This document shows positions 16,066 to 24,505 of a stretch of 49,278 nucleotides of DNA, one piece after another. The stretch is taken from NCBI GenBank assembly GCA_900546745.1, contig URDT01000005.1:1-49278 (forward strand), given 5' to 3'. The translations under genes and the position numbers were made by a program. Source of the stretch: an uncultured Mycoplasmatota bacterium (GTDB lineage: Bacteria; Bacillota_I; Bacilli_A; RF39; UBA660). Numbering within the stretch: the first letter of the stretch is position 1; each line of letters opens with the position of its first letter. The notes under the pieces are model-generated. The model ran no database searches. It was not told where the DNA came from and worked only from the letters and a program-made list of their open reading frames with translations.

Positions 16066-17337
16066 ATGTTTGCGAATTTTAAGCAAATATTTAATCCCGC
16101 AAATAAAGATTTAAGAAAGAAAATCTATTTTACTTTTTTCGCTTTATTTGTATTTAAATTAGGTACGGCTATTGTTGTGCCTGGAATTGATAAATCAAGT
16201 TTAGGAACAAATAATTTAGGTATATTAGAGCTTATGAATATGATGGGTGGAGGGGCCCTAGAACAATTTTCTATTTTTGCTTTAGGTGTTACCCCTTATA
16301 TTACAGCTTCCATTATTATTCAGTTGCTATCTATGGATATTATTCCTTATTTAGCAGAACTTAATAAACAAGGTGGAACAGGAAGAGCAAAATTAAACCA
16401 AATTACAAGATATGTAGGGATTGCTTTAGCTTTTATTCAAGGCTATATGTTCTCATTTGCGTTTATTTCTAATGGAACAGCTGTTGATTATTTAACATTT
16501 GCTTTATTTTTAACAGCTGGAACATCATTATTACTTTGGATTGGTGATCAAATCACTGCTAAAGGTATTGGAAATGGTGTGTCATTAATTATAATGGCAG
16601 GAATTATTGCTACTTTACCTAGTATGTTCGTTACTGCTTGGGAAAGCTTTGTGACAACTGGAAGTACTCAAGTAATTGCTTTAGGTGTTACAAAATTTAT
16701 ACTATTTGTATTGATTTATATTGCAATAATTTTAGGTGTTGTTTATGTTGAATCTGCTGAAAGAAGAATTGCAATTCAATATGCTAATAAATCAAATTCT
16801 GTAGTTTCTAAACAAAATTATATTCCATTTAAATTAAATTCAGCCGGAGTAATTCCAGTAATATTTGCTTCAGCACTTATTTCAATTCCTGGATTACTTC
16901 AGAATTTTATAAAAAATGAATCATTTACATTGTTTGTAAATAAATATTTAACAACTGATAGTGTGGTAGGATTTTTAATTTATATTGTTTGTATTTTTGG
17001 ATTCTCTTATTTTTACACTTTCTTACAATTAAAACCAAAAGAATTGTCTGAAAATTTAAGTAAAAATGGTGGATTTATTCCAGGAATTCGCCCTGGTGAA
17101 GAAACTACGACATATATTAAAAATGTATTAAAGAGAATTACAACTGTTGGTGCATTATCACTTTCAGCAATTGCAGCTTTACCAATTATATTTGGAGCAA
17201 TATCTGGACTTCCTTCTAACGTAAGGATAGGTGGAACTGGACTATTAATTGTTGTTGGAGTTGCTCTTGAGACTTATCGTAAGTTAGATAGTGAGTTAGT
17301 TACTCGTAAATTTGCTAGAAGAAGAGGTAATCGTTAA
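16066..17337 (+). CDS. secY: Protein translocase channel subunit SecY
   Basis: A 423-residue polytopic membrane protein, the pore of the Sec translocon, with ten hydrophobic segments. Marks include the VPGIDKS plug region, FALGVTPYITASIIIQLL, and the GFIPGIRPGEETTTYI cytoplasmic loop, which contacts SecA and the ribosome. It partners SecA (40.3 kb). The stop overlaps the adk start by one base. Confidence 0.98.
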   Translation: MFANFKQIFNPANKDLRKKIYFTFFALFVFKLGTAIVVPGIDKSSLGTNNLGILELMNMMGGGALEQFSIFALGVTPYITASIIIQLLSMDIIPYLAELNKQGGTGRAKLNQITRYVGIALAFIQGYMFSFAFISNGTAVDYLTFALFLTAGTSLLLWIGDQITAKGIGNGVSLIIMAGIIATLPSMFVTAWESFVTTGSTQVIALGVTKFILFVLIYIAIILGVVYVESAERRIAIQYANKSNSVVSKQNYIPFKLNSAGVIPVIFASALISIPGLLQNFIKNESFTLFVNKYLTTDSVVGFLIYIVCIFGFSYFYTFLQLKPKELSENLSKNGGFIPGIRPGEETTTYIKNVLKRITTVGALSLSAIAALPIIFGAISGLPSNVRIGGTGLLIVVGVALETYRKLDSELVTRKFARRRGNR

Positions 17338-17972
17338 TGAATATTGTTTTTGTTGCCGCTCCAGCAGCTGGAAAAGGTACACAAGCAAAACTCGTATGTG
17401 ATAAATACCATTTAACACATATTTCAACAGGTGATTTACTTCGTGAAGTCACTAAAAAAGATGATTCATTTAGTAAAGATATTAAAGAAAAAATGAGCAG
17501 TGGTTCATTAATCAGTGATGATATTATTATTCAATTAATTTCAAATAAATTAGAAAATAATGATGGGTTTGTTTTTGATGGTTTTCCACGAAATCTAAAT
17601 CAAGCTGAATTGTTTGATCAAATATTACAAGAACAAGGAAAAAAAATTGATTACATTATTTATTTAGAAACAGACGAAGAAGTTGCTAAACAAAGAATTG
17701 TTGGTCGTATGGTTTGTCCTAATTGTAATAATATTTATAATATTGCTTTAGATCAAATAGAAAAACAACAAGTATGTAGTTGTGGTTCAACTTTGATAAA
17801 AAGAGAAGATGACAATTTAGAAACATTTGAAAAAAGATATCAAGTTTATTTAGAAGAAACTAAACCAATTATTGATTATTATCAAGAAAGACCAAATTTT
17901 TATAAAGTGAATAGTAATGTTTCCCCAGAAGAAGTATTTCATCAAATTGAAAATATTTTAGGTGAAAAATGA
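17337..17972 (+). CDS. adk: Adenylate kinase
   Basis: A 211-residue adenylate kinase (ATP + AMP = 2 ADP) of the long-lid type. The P-loop reads AAPAAGKGT (7-15), where GPPGAGKGT is usual, with two Gly to Ala changes. AMP-site marks STGDLLR and FDGFPRN are intact. The lid has Cys127, Cys130, Cys147 and Cys149, so the second zinc pair is CxC instead of CxxC. The TGA stop overlaps the map start by 4 bases. Activity is likely since the gene is in its usual essential place. Confidence 0.96.
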   Translation: MNIVFVAAPAAGKGTQAKLVCDKYHLTHISTGDLLREVTKKDDSFSKDIKEKMSSGSLISDDIIIQLISNKLENNDGFVFDGFPRNLNQAELFDQILQEQGKKIDYIIYLETDEEVAKQRIVGRMVCPNCNNIYNIALDQIEKQQVCSCGSTLIKREDDNLETFEKRYQVYLEETKPIIDYYQERPNFYKVNSNVSPEEVFHQIENILGEK

Positions 17973-18715
17973 TTAGTATAAAATCAGAAAGAGAAATAGA
18001 ACTTTTAAAAATTGCTGGTGAAATTGTTGGTAAAACTCATCATTATATGGAACAGTTTATAAAACCAGGAATAACAACGAAAGAATTAGATACATTGGCC
18101 GAGGATTATATATTAAGCCAAGGTGCTACTCCTTCTTTTAAAGGATTATATGGTTTTCCAGGGTCTATTTGTATTTCTATTAACGAAGAGGTTGTGCATG
18201 GAATTCCAGGAAAAAGAAAACTAAGAGAGGGTGACATTGTTACTCTTGACATTGGTGCTTGTTACAAAGGTTATCATGGTGATTCTGCTTGGACTTATGC
18301 TGTTGGCAAGATTAGTTCTAAAAAACAGGCTTTGATGAAACAAACTGAAGAAGCTCTGTTTGCAGGTCTTTCGGCTATTAAAGATGGAGCCCATGTTGGT
18401 GATATTGGATATGCTGTTGAAACCTGTGCTAAAAAATATCATTTAGGTGTTGTTAAAGAATTGGTAGGTCATGGTGTAGGAAGTCATGTTCATGAAGAAC
18501 CTGATGTTCCAAATTATGGTAAAAAAAATACAGGTCCATTATTAAAATCTGGTATGGTAATTGCGGTAGAACCAATGTTGAATATGGGAACTGCTGAAGT
18601 ATTTATGTTAGATGATGATTGGACTATTGTAACAGGAGATGATTTACCTTCTGCTCATTTTGAACATACTGTTTTGGTTACAGATACAGGGTATACAATT
18701 TTAACAAAGAGGTGA
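17969..18715 (+). CDS. map: Methionine aminopeptidase type I
   Basis: A 248-residue type Ia enzyme that removes the initiator Met from new proteins. The metal ligands lie in the family blocks: DIGACYKGYHGDSA (two Asp), GHGVGSHVHEEP (His), AVEPML (Glu) and the FEHTVLVT end (Glu). ATGA overlap with adk shows coupling. Confidence 0.97.
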   Translation: MISIKSEREIELLKIAGEIVGKTHHYMEQFIKPGITTKELDTLAEDYILSQGATPSFKGLYGFPGSICISINEEVVHGIPGKRKLREGDIVTLDIGACYKGYHGDSAWTYAVGKISSKKQALMKQTEEALFAGLSAIKDGAHVGDIGYAVETCAKKYHLGVVKELVGHGVGSHVHEEPDVPNYGKKNTGPLLKSGMVIAVEPMLNMGTAEVFMLDDDWTIVTGDDLPSAHFEHTVLVTDTGYTILTKR

Positions 18716-18719
18716 TTAT

Positions 18720-18983
18720 ATGCCAAGAAAACCAATAAAAAAGAAAGTTGTAACAGAAGAAAAGGTTAAAACTAAAAATGCTATTGAAGTAGAAGGAAAA
18801 GTATTAGAAGTTTTACCAGGATATCAATTTAAAGTGGAACTTCCAAATAAATGTGTCGTAACAGCACATGTATCAGGAAAAATACGTCAAAACAATATTC
18901 GTATTTTACAAGGGGATACAGTTGTTATGGAATTATCAGAATATGACTTAACAAAAGGTCGTATTACGTGGAGAAAAGTATAA
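18720..18983 (+). CDS. infA: Translation initiation factor IF-1
   Basis: An 87-residue OB-fold protein that blocks the A site during initiation. Its core (AIEVEGKVLEVLPGYQFKVE ... GRITWRKV) is typical, but the usual length is about 72. Some 15 extra Lys-rich residues precede the core. The start at 18720 is supported by AGAGGTGA upstream, and no good in-frame start lies nearer to the core. Confidence 0.95.
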   Translation: MPRKPIKKKVVTEEKVKTKNAIEVEGKVLEVLPGYQFKVELPNKCVVTAHVSGKIRQNNIRILQGDTVVMELSEYDLTKGRITWRKV

Positions 18984-19066
18984 TACTATAATTTATCCAC
19001 ATTTCTGTTAAAATCCGAATACAACGCATTTTAACAGGTTGTTATAGTATAAATAATATGTGGATA
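18983..19066 (+). ncRNA. Structured element between infA and rpmJ with crossing helices
   Basis: Three helices can be drawn. A: 18983-18992 with 19041-19050 (ten pairs, one G-U). B: TATCCACAT 18994-19002 with ATGTGGATA 19058-19066 (nine pairs). C: CTGTTAAAAT 19005-19014 with ATTTTAACAG 19028-19037 (ten pairs). C nests in both, but A and B cross, so they form a pseudoknot or two exclusive folds. It may control rpmJ-rpsM-rpsK-rpoA-rplQ. TTAACA (19031-19036), 17 bases and TAATAT (19054-19059) also resemble a promoter. Confidence 0.6.
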
Positions 19067-19095
19067 CAAACCTATAGAAAATAGGAGGGATTATA

Positions 19096-19209
19096 ATGAA
19101 AGTAAGATCATCGGTAAAACCGATATGTCCAAAATGCAAAGTTGTAAAACGTAATGGAAAAGTTAGGGTAATTTGTGAAAACCCTAAACATAAACAAGTA
19201 CAAGGTTAA
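19096..19209 (+). CDS. rpmJ: 50S ribosomal protein bL36
   Basis: A 37-residue bL36 too short for ordinary ORF cut-offs: MKVRSSVKPICPKCK, then a basic stretch, CENPKHKQ and a Gly end. CxxC plus C and H form the zinc site (C+ type). AGGAGGG at 19083-19089 precedes ATG. It stands in its usual place between infA and rpsM. Confidence 0.97.
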   Translation: MKVRSSVKPICPKCKVVKRNGKVRVICENPKHKQVQG

Positions 19210-19224
19210 TATAGGAGGTGTTTT

Positions 19225-19590
19225 ATGGCACGTATTAAAGGTGTAGATATACCAGATAATAAAAGAATTGAAATATCTTTAACTTATATTTATGGTATAG
19301 GTAGAAGTTTATCAAATCAAATCTTAAATGATGCAAAAATTGACGTTAATAAAAGAGCAGGTAAATTATCTAATGATGAATTAAATAGCATTCGTGAACA
19401 ATTAGATAAATATACTATCGAAGGTGACTTAAGAAGAGAAGTTAATATGAATATCAAAACAAAAATGGAAATTAATTCATATCAAGGAACTCGTCATAAA
19501 AAAGGTTTACCTGTTAGAGGTCAAAGAACTAATAGAAATGCTAGAACTCGTAAGGGTAAAGGTAAAACAGTAGCTAATAAAAAGAAATAA
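19225..19590 (+). CDS. rpsM: 30S ribosomal protein uS13
   Basis: A 121-residue uS13 of the 30S head, contacting uL5 through bridge B1b. ARIKGVDIPDNKRIEISLTYIYGIG and the basic tail (RGQRTNRNARTRKGKGKT) are typical. TAGGAGG precedes ATG. Confidence 0.98.
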   Translation: MARIKGVDIPDNKRIEISLTYIYGIGRSLSNQILNDAKIDVNKRAGKLSNDELNSIREQLDKYTIEGDLRREVNMNIKTKMEINSYQGTRHKKGLPVRGQRTNRNARTRKGKGKTVANKKK

Positions 19591-19614
19591 GGTTAAATAA
19601 AGGAGGTTATTAGT

Positions 19615-19998
19615 ATGGCTTACAAACCAAGAAAACGTAAAGTTAAAAAGAATGTACCAGCAGGTAAAGCTTATATTCATTCCACTTTCAATAACACAAT
19701 TGTAACTATTAGTGATACTGAAGGAAATGCAATTAGTTGGGCATCAGCTGGAACATTAGGATTTAAAGGAAGTAAAAAATCAACTCCGTTTGCAGCAGGT
19801 ATGTCAGCAGAAGCAGCTGGAAAAGCAGCTTATGATATGGGTATGAGAAAAGTAGAAGTTTTTGTTAAAGGATTAGGATCAGGACGTGAAACTGCTATCC
19901 GTTCTTTACAAACTGCTGGTCTTGAAATTTTATCTATCACAGATGTAACACCTGTACCACACAATGGATGTCGTCCACCAAAACGACCTCGTGGATAA
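19615..19998 (+). CDS. rpsK: 30S ribosomal protein uS11
   Basis: A 127-residue uS11 of the 30S platform with the AYIHSTFNNTIVTISD block and the PVPHNGCRPPKRPRG end. AAAGGAGG precedes ATG. Length is normal. Confidence 0.98.
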   Translation: MAYKPRKRKVKKNVPAGKAYIHSTFNNTIVTISDTEGNAISWASAGTLGFKGSKKSTPFAAGMSAEAAGKAAYDMGMRKVEVFVKGLGSGRETAIRSLQTAGLEILSITDVTPVPHNGCRPPKRPRG

Positions 19999-20018
19999 AA
20001 GAAAAGGAGTGTGTTAAA

Positions 20019-20969
20019 GTGTTAAACTTTGAAAAACCAATATATAAAATAACTGATTATGTAGAAAGTAATAATTATGGTAAATTTGAACTTGAACCTT
20101 TAGAAAGAGGTTTTGGAATCACTTTAGGTAACGCTCTAAGAAGAGTTATGCTATCAAGTATGCCAGGAAGTGCAATTGTAGCTGTTCGTATAGATGGTGT
20201 AATGCATGAATTTCAAACTATGGATGGTATTGTTGAAGACGTAACATCTATTGTTTTAAATTTAAAAAATGTTGTAATTAAAAATCATGGTTCTGAACAA
20301 GCAACAGCTCATCTTTCTGCTTCAGGAGAAGGAGTAGTTACTGCTGCTGATATTGTGTCAGATGATGATATTGAAATTATGAATCCTGATCAAGTAATTG
20401 CTACTATTTCTGAAGGTGGAAAACTTGATATGGAATTCATTATTGCTAATGGTAGAGGATATGTTCCTTCTACAGAAAACAAGAAATTTTTAGAAAATGC
20501 TAAATTAGGTTTTATTCCTATTGATGCATTATATTCTCCAATTCAAAAAGTTAGTTATGAAGTAGAAAATGCTCGTGTTGGACAAGATGATAATTATGAT
20601 AAATTAATTATGGAAGTTTATACAAACGGTTCACTTCGTCCAGAAGAAGCTATGGCTTTAGCTTCAAAAATTTTAATCGAACATTTTAACATTATTACTG
20701 ACTTAAGTGAAATTGCAGATACTACTGGTGTTATGAATGCTAAACAAGAGGATTCTAAATTAAAGAAATTAGAAACTTCAATTGATGATTTAGATTTTTC
20801 AGTAAGAGCTTATAATTGTTTAAAGAGAGCTGGAATTAATACACTAGGTGATTTAACTGAAAAAACAGAATTAGAAATGATGAAAATTAGGAATTTAGGT
20901 AAGAAATCTTTAAAAGAAGTTATCGATAAAATAAAAGATATGGGTCTTAAATTCCGCGATGAAGATTAA
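20019..20969 (+). CDS. rpoA: DNA-directed RNA polymerase alpha subunit
   Basis: A 316-residue alpha subunit. The N-terminal domain (to about 230) carries LEPLERGFGITLGNALRRVM and dimerises to seat beta and beta'. The C-terminal domain (ELDFSVRAYNCLKRAGINTL-type helices) binds UP elements and activators. The start is GTG 20019 with AAGGAG at 20004-20009; a longer frame from 19968 only overlaps rpsK. The stop is followed by the AGGAGG of rplQ. Confidence 0.97.
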   Translation: MLNFEKPIYKITDYVESNNYGKFELEPLERGFGITLGNALRRVMLSSMPGSAIVAVRIDGVMHEFQTMDGIVEDVTSIVLNLKNVVIKNHGSEQATAHLSASGEGVVTAADIVSDDDIEIMNPDQVIATISEGGKLDMEFIIANGRGYVPSTENKKFLENAKLGFIPIDALYSPIQKVSYEVENARVGQDDNYDKLIMEVYTNGSLRPEEAMALASKILIEHFNIITDLSEIADTTGVMNAKQEDSKLKKLETSIDDLDFSVRAYNCLKRAGINTLGDLTEKTELEMMKIRNLGKKSLKEVIDKIKDMGLKFRDED

Positions 20970-20981
20970 GGAGGTTAATTT

Positions 20982-21338
20982 ATGGCTTATAGAAAATTAG
21001 GACGCGATAACAAACATAGAAGAAGTATGCTAGCTAACCTTACTAGACAACTTATTATGAATGAACGTATTGAAACAACAGAACCAAGAGCTAAAGAAGC
21101 TCGTAAGTTTGTTGACAAAATGATTACTTATGGAAAAGATGGTTCTTTAGTTGCTAGAAGAAAAGCATTAGCTTTTATGCAAAATGATAAAGAAGCCACA
21201 AAGAAAGTATTCGACGATTTAGCTGTTCGTTATGCTAACAGAAATGGTGGATATACAAGAATATTAAAATTAGATGAACGTAGAGGTGATGATGCCCTTA
21301 TGGTTATCTTAGAATTAGTTGAAGGAGATGCTAAATAA
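20982..21338 (+). CDS. rplQ: 50S ribosomal protein bL17
   Basis: A 118-residue bL17 with the YRKLGRDNKHRRSMLANL start and the RNGGYTRILKLDERRGDDA block. It closes the superoperon; a terminator begins inside its last codons. Confidence 0.98.
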   Translation: MAYRKLGRDNKHRRSMLANLTRQLIMNERIETTEPRAKEARKFVDKMITYGKDGSLVARRKALAFMQNDKEATKKVFDDLAVRYANRNGGYTRILKLDERRGDDALMVILELVEGDAK

Positions 21339-21349
21339 GCATCTTTTTT
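21327..21349 (+). terminator. Terminator of the ribosomal superoperon
   Basis: GATGCT (21327-21332) pairs with AGCATC (21338-21343), then six T. The stem includes the last rplQ codons and stop. Confidence 0.83.
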
Positions 21350-21350
21350 C

Positions 21351-21379
21351 TTTACTTTTAAAACTATTTTTAATATAAT
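21351..21379 (+). promoter_or_regulatory. Promoter of the SDR-prepilin pair
   Basis: TTTACT at 21351-21356, 17-base spacer, TATAAT at 21374-21379, starting directly after the terminator T-run. Confidence 0.75.
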
Positions 21380-21394
21380 TAAAATGGTGATAGT

Positions 21395-22144
21395 ATGAAA
21401 GCATTAGTAACAGGAGCATCTTCTGGTATTGGAAGAGAAATGGCAAAAATATTAAGTGATATGGGGTATGATTTAATATTAGTAGCTAGAAGAAAAAAGA
21501 AACTTGAAGAGTTAAAAAAACAATTAACTACAAAAGTTACAATCATTAATTTAGATATTTCATCAACTTATAATTGTATGAAACTTTATGATAAGGTCAA
21601 AAAAGAAGATATTGACATTGTTATTAATAATGCTGGATTTGGTCTATTTGGTGAGTTTACAGAAACAAGTTTGGATAAAGAATTAGATATGATTGATACT
21701 AATATTAAAGCTGTTCATACTTTAACAAAACTATTTCTAAAGGATTTTAAAGAAAAAGATTCGGGGTATATATTAAATGTTTCCTCTTCTGCTGCTTTTT
21801 TATCTGGTCCCTTAATGTCTACTTATTATGCTACTAAAGGATATGTTTTAAAATTAACAGAGGCTATTTATGAAGAATTAAGAAGAGAAGATAGCAATGT
21901 TTATATTGGGACATTATGTCCAGGGCCTGTTGATACTGAATTTAATGATGTAGCGAATGTTAAATTTAGTATTCAATCATTGAACAGTCACGACGTTGCT
22001 GAATATGCTATTAATCAAATGTTTAAAAGAAAATTAATTATTATTCCAGGTTGGAAAATGAAATTTATCGTATTTTCAAGACTTCTTCCAAGAAAATTAC
22101 TTCTTAGAATTAATTACAATATTCAGAAAAAGAAAGAAGGATAG
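21395..22144 (+). CDS. SDR family NAD(P)-dependent oxidoreductase
   Basis: A 249-residue classical short-chain dehydrogenase. The cofactor motif TGASSGIG is at 6-13, NNAG near 78-81, and the catalytic triad is Ser (about 131), Tyr144 and Lys148 (YYATK). The CPGPVDTEF block after the active site supports the classical group. Arg residues after the second strand (ARRKKK) suggest NADP(H), which is inference. The substrate is unknown. It is followed after 2 bases by the prepilin gene. Confidence 0.9.
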   Translation: MKALVTGASSGIGREMAKILSDMGYDLILVARRKKKLEELKKQLTTKVTIINLDISSTYNCMKLYDKVKKEDIDIVINNAGFGLFGEFTETSLDKELDMIDTNIKAVHTLTKLFLKDFKEKDSGYILNVSSSAAFLSGPLMSTYYATKGYVLKLTEAIYEELRREDSNVYIGTLCPGPVDTEFNDVANVKFSIQSLNSHDVAEYAINQMFKRKLIIIPGWKMKFIVFSRLLPRKLLLRINYNIQKKKEG

Positions 22145-22146
22145 TT

Positions 22147-22767
22147 ATGAAAAAAAACGGATTTACTTTAGTTGAAATGATTGCTACTTTGATTATATTG
22201 TCAATCATTGCAGTAATCGTAACTCCTAATATTTACGTCAGCATCAAAGATTATAAAAATAGATTATATGATACTCAATTAGATAGCATAAAGCAAGCTG
22301 CTAAAAATTGGGTAGTAGATAATGTGAATAAAACGAGTGATGAATACTCTTTATTGATTACTGTTCAAGATTTACAAAAAGATGGTTATATAGACGAAAA
22401 ACTAGAAAATCCAAAAGATGGTGGTTATTTTGATGAATCATCTGTATTTGTTTTAGTGACATGTCAATATGTTCAAGATGAAACAGGAAACTTATCATCT
22501 AATTACAAATATACTTATGGTGTTTATTCGGATCAAACTGATTATAGAGAAAAAATGGCTATTCAATATGCAAAAGATAATAATTTGATAAATAATACTT
22601 CAGTTACAGTTTCTGATTTAAAGAAAGGATATATCCCAAGTCAAATTCAAGATATAAATGGAAATTCAGTTGCTATTAATTCAGCAACAATTACGATTAC
22701 TGTGACAAAATCAGATGATTCAAAAACAGGAGATACTGTTTATAGCTATAGTGCTAGCATTAATTAG
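22147..22767 (+). CDS. Type IV-like prepilin with N-terminal methylation motif
   Basis: A 206-residue protein that starts KKNG/FTLVEMIATLIILSI, a textbook prepilin peptidase site: cleavage after Gly, N-methyl-Phe, Glu at +5, then a hydrophobic helix. The rest is a polar globular domain (Asp/Asn/Ser-rich) of unknown type. No pilus assembly gene is next to it, so the system it belongs to must lie elsewhere. It could be a pseudopilin of a competence-like or type IV pilus machine. Confidence 0.85.
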   Translation: MKKNGFTLVEMIATLIILSIIAVIVTPNIYVSIKDYKNRLYDTQLDSIKQAAKNWVVDNVNKTSDEYSLLITVQDLQKDGYIDEKLENPKDGGYFDESSVFVLVTCQYVQDETGNLSSNYKYTYGVYSDQTDYREKMAIQYAKDNNLINNTSVTVSDLKKGYIPSQIQDINGNSVAINSATITITVTKSDDSKTGDTVYSYSASIN

Positions 22768-22788
22768 GAATGAAATTTCCTTTTTTTC
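22766..22788 (+). terminator. Weak terminator after the prepilin gene
   Basis: AGGAA (22766-22770) pairs with TTCCT (22777-22781), with T7 at 22781-22787. Confidence 0.6.
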
Positions 22789-22798
22789 ATGTATAAAA

Positions 22799-22827
22799 TT
22801 GTAAAAAAAAAATAAATATATTATAAT
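22799..22827 (+). promoter_or_regulatory. Promoter of the ECF ATPase-truA operon
   Basis: TTGTAA at 22799-22804, 17-base spacer, TATAAT at 22822-22827. Confidence 0.72.
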
Positions 22828-22850
22828 ACTTACTATGTGTGGTGGTTTCA

Positions 22851-23660
22851 TTGAAAAAGATAATAGAAATTAACAATTTAAGTTGTTATTATGGAAATAA
22901 AAAAATTTTAGATAATATTAATTTAGAAATAAAAGAAGATTCGTTTGTCACTATATTAGGTGCTAACGGATGTGGAAAAAGTACTATGGCTAAAGCAATG
23001 TTGGGATTGATTCCTTATGAAGGACAGATAAAAATAGAGAACACTATTTTAAAAGAGGAAAGCTTTTCAAAAATAAAAAAATATGTGGGAATGGTTTCAG
23101 AAACATACGAAGATAAATTTGATGCTGATACACCTTATGATAGTATATATTTTTATTTAAAAAATTTGGGAATGAATGAAAATGAAATTAAAATAAAAAT
23201 ATTAAATATACAAAAAGTACTGAGATTAGAATCATTTATGCAATGTTCAATTTCTCATTTAAGTATTAGTGAACTTCAGTTGTTATCATTAGCTTGTGTT
23301 CTTGCTTCTGAACCGAAAATTATTATATTGGATAATGCTATGTCTATGTTAGATGAAACTATAAAAAATACTATATTTCGTTATTTAAAGAAAATAAATA
23401 AAGATAAAAAAATAACAATCATTAATTTTAGCAATAATCCTGAAGAAAGTATCTATGGAAAAGATTTAATTTTATTACACAATCGAAATATTTTATTATT
23501 TGCTCCTATTAAAGAAGCCTTATTGGAAGAAAAAAAATTTAGACAATGTAATTTAGAATTGCCATTTATGGCTTCTTTATCTTTAAAGTTGAAATATTAT
23601 GGATTAGTTGATCATTTAATTTTAGACATGAATAAGATGGTGAATCAGTTATGGAAATAA
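22851..23660 (+). CDS. ecfA1: ECF transporter ATPase subunit, degenerate EcfA1-like
   Basis: An ABC ATPase of about 269 residues, in the place of EcfA1 after rplQ. TTG 22851 is preferred because GGTGGT (22841-22846) is 4 bases upstream; GTG 22839 is the other option. Walker A is intact (GANGCGKST 37-45). Elsewhere key positions have changed: the Q-loop Gln is Glu84 (MVSETYEDKF), the signature is LSISE (137-141) instead of LSGGQ, the catalytic Glu after Walker B is Asn162 (IIILDNA), and the switch His is gone (INFSNNPE). It probably binds ATP but contributes one dead site to a heterodimer with EcfA2. Confidence 0.85.
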   Translation: MKKIIEINNLSCYYGNKKILDNINLEIKEDSFVTILGANGCGKSTMAKAMLGLIPYEGQIKIENTILKEESFSKIKKYVGMVSETYEDKFDADTPYDSIYFYLKNLGMNENEIKIKILNIQKVLRLESFMQCSISHLSISELQLLSLACVLASEPKIIILDNAMSMLDETIKNTIFRYLKKINKDKKITIINFSNNPEESIYGKDLILLHNRNILLFAPIKEALLEEKKFRQCNLELPFMASLSLKLKYYGLVDHLILDMNKMVNQLWK

Positions 23661-24496
23661 AATTTGAAAATGTAAATTATAATTACACAAAAATTAATTA
23701 CGAAGAAAAAAAGGTTTTATCTAATATTAATTTTAGTGTTAAAACAGGGACAATTAATTCAATTATTGGACCAAATGGTTGTGGAAAAACTACTCTTCTA
23801 GAACTCATAAGTTTATTGATCAAACCTACAAATGGTAAAATTAAAATTGATCAAGCTACAATTACAAATAAGACAGAAAATTTGGAAATAGTACGCAAAA
23901 AAATAGGATATATTTCACAAGTGCCGATAGAACAATTTTTTTGTGATACTGTTTACCAAGAATTAAAATCTATACTGCAAATGAATGGCTATAAAGATGA
24001 TCATATTGATAAAAGAATTCATGACGTATTATTGATGGTAGATTTAGAGGAAGAAAAATTAACTTCAAATCCTATTTTTTTAAGCCATGGCGAAATGCGT
24101 AAACTGGCAATTGCTGAGGCTTTAATTTTAAATCCTAAAATACTTGTTTTAGATGAACCAACAGTAAATTTAGATTCTAAATCAAAGAGTAATTTTATTA
24201 AATTGATACGATTATTAAAAAATAGATATGGAAAAACTATCATAATTGCTAGTCATGATATGGATTTTGTTCATAAAGTTTCTGATTATATATATGTTTT
24301 ATTTAATCAAAAAATTGTTATGCAAGGAACGAAGTATGAAATTTTTAAGGATCCTCAAAAATTGAAAAAATATAATTTAATTCCTCCAAAAGTTATGTTA
24401 TTCTCAGATAAAGTATTAACTAAAAAAAATATAAAGATAGGGTATCGTGACGAAATTAATGACTTGTTGAAGGATATTTATCGTTATGTTAATTAG
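23651..24496 (+). CDS. ecfA2: ECF transporter ATPase subunit EcfA2
   Basis: A 281-residue ABC ATPase that overlaps the previous gene by 10 bases. Its motifs are complete: Walker A GPNGCGKTT (40-48), Q-loop Gln90, signature LSHGEMR (144-150, a variant), Walker B with Asp168-Glu169 and the switch His202. ECF modules use an EcfA1-EcfA2 pair plus EcfT and an S component to import vitamins or metals. No ecfT follows; truA comes next, where it normally lies after ecfT. Confidence 0.9.
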   Translation: MEIKFENVNYNYTKINYEEKKVLSNINFSVKTGTINSIIGPNGCGKTTLLELISLLIKPTNGKIKIDQATITNKTENLEIVRKKIGYISQVPIEQFFCDTVYQELKSILQMNGYKDDHIDKRIHDVLLMVDLEEEKLTSNPIFLSHGEMRKLAIAEALILNPKILVLDEPTVNLDSKSKSNFIKLIRLLKNRYGKTIIIASHDMDFVHKVSDYIYVLFNQKIVMQGTKYEIFKDPQKLKKYNLIPPKVMLFSDKVLTKKNIKIGYRDEINDLLKDIYRYVN

Positions 24497-24505
24497 GGAG
24501 GAATT

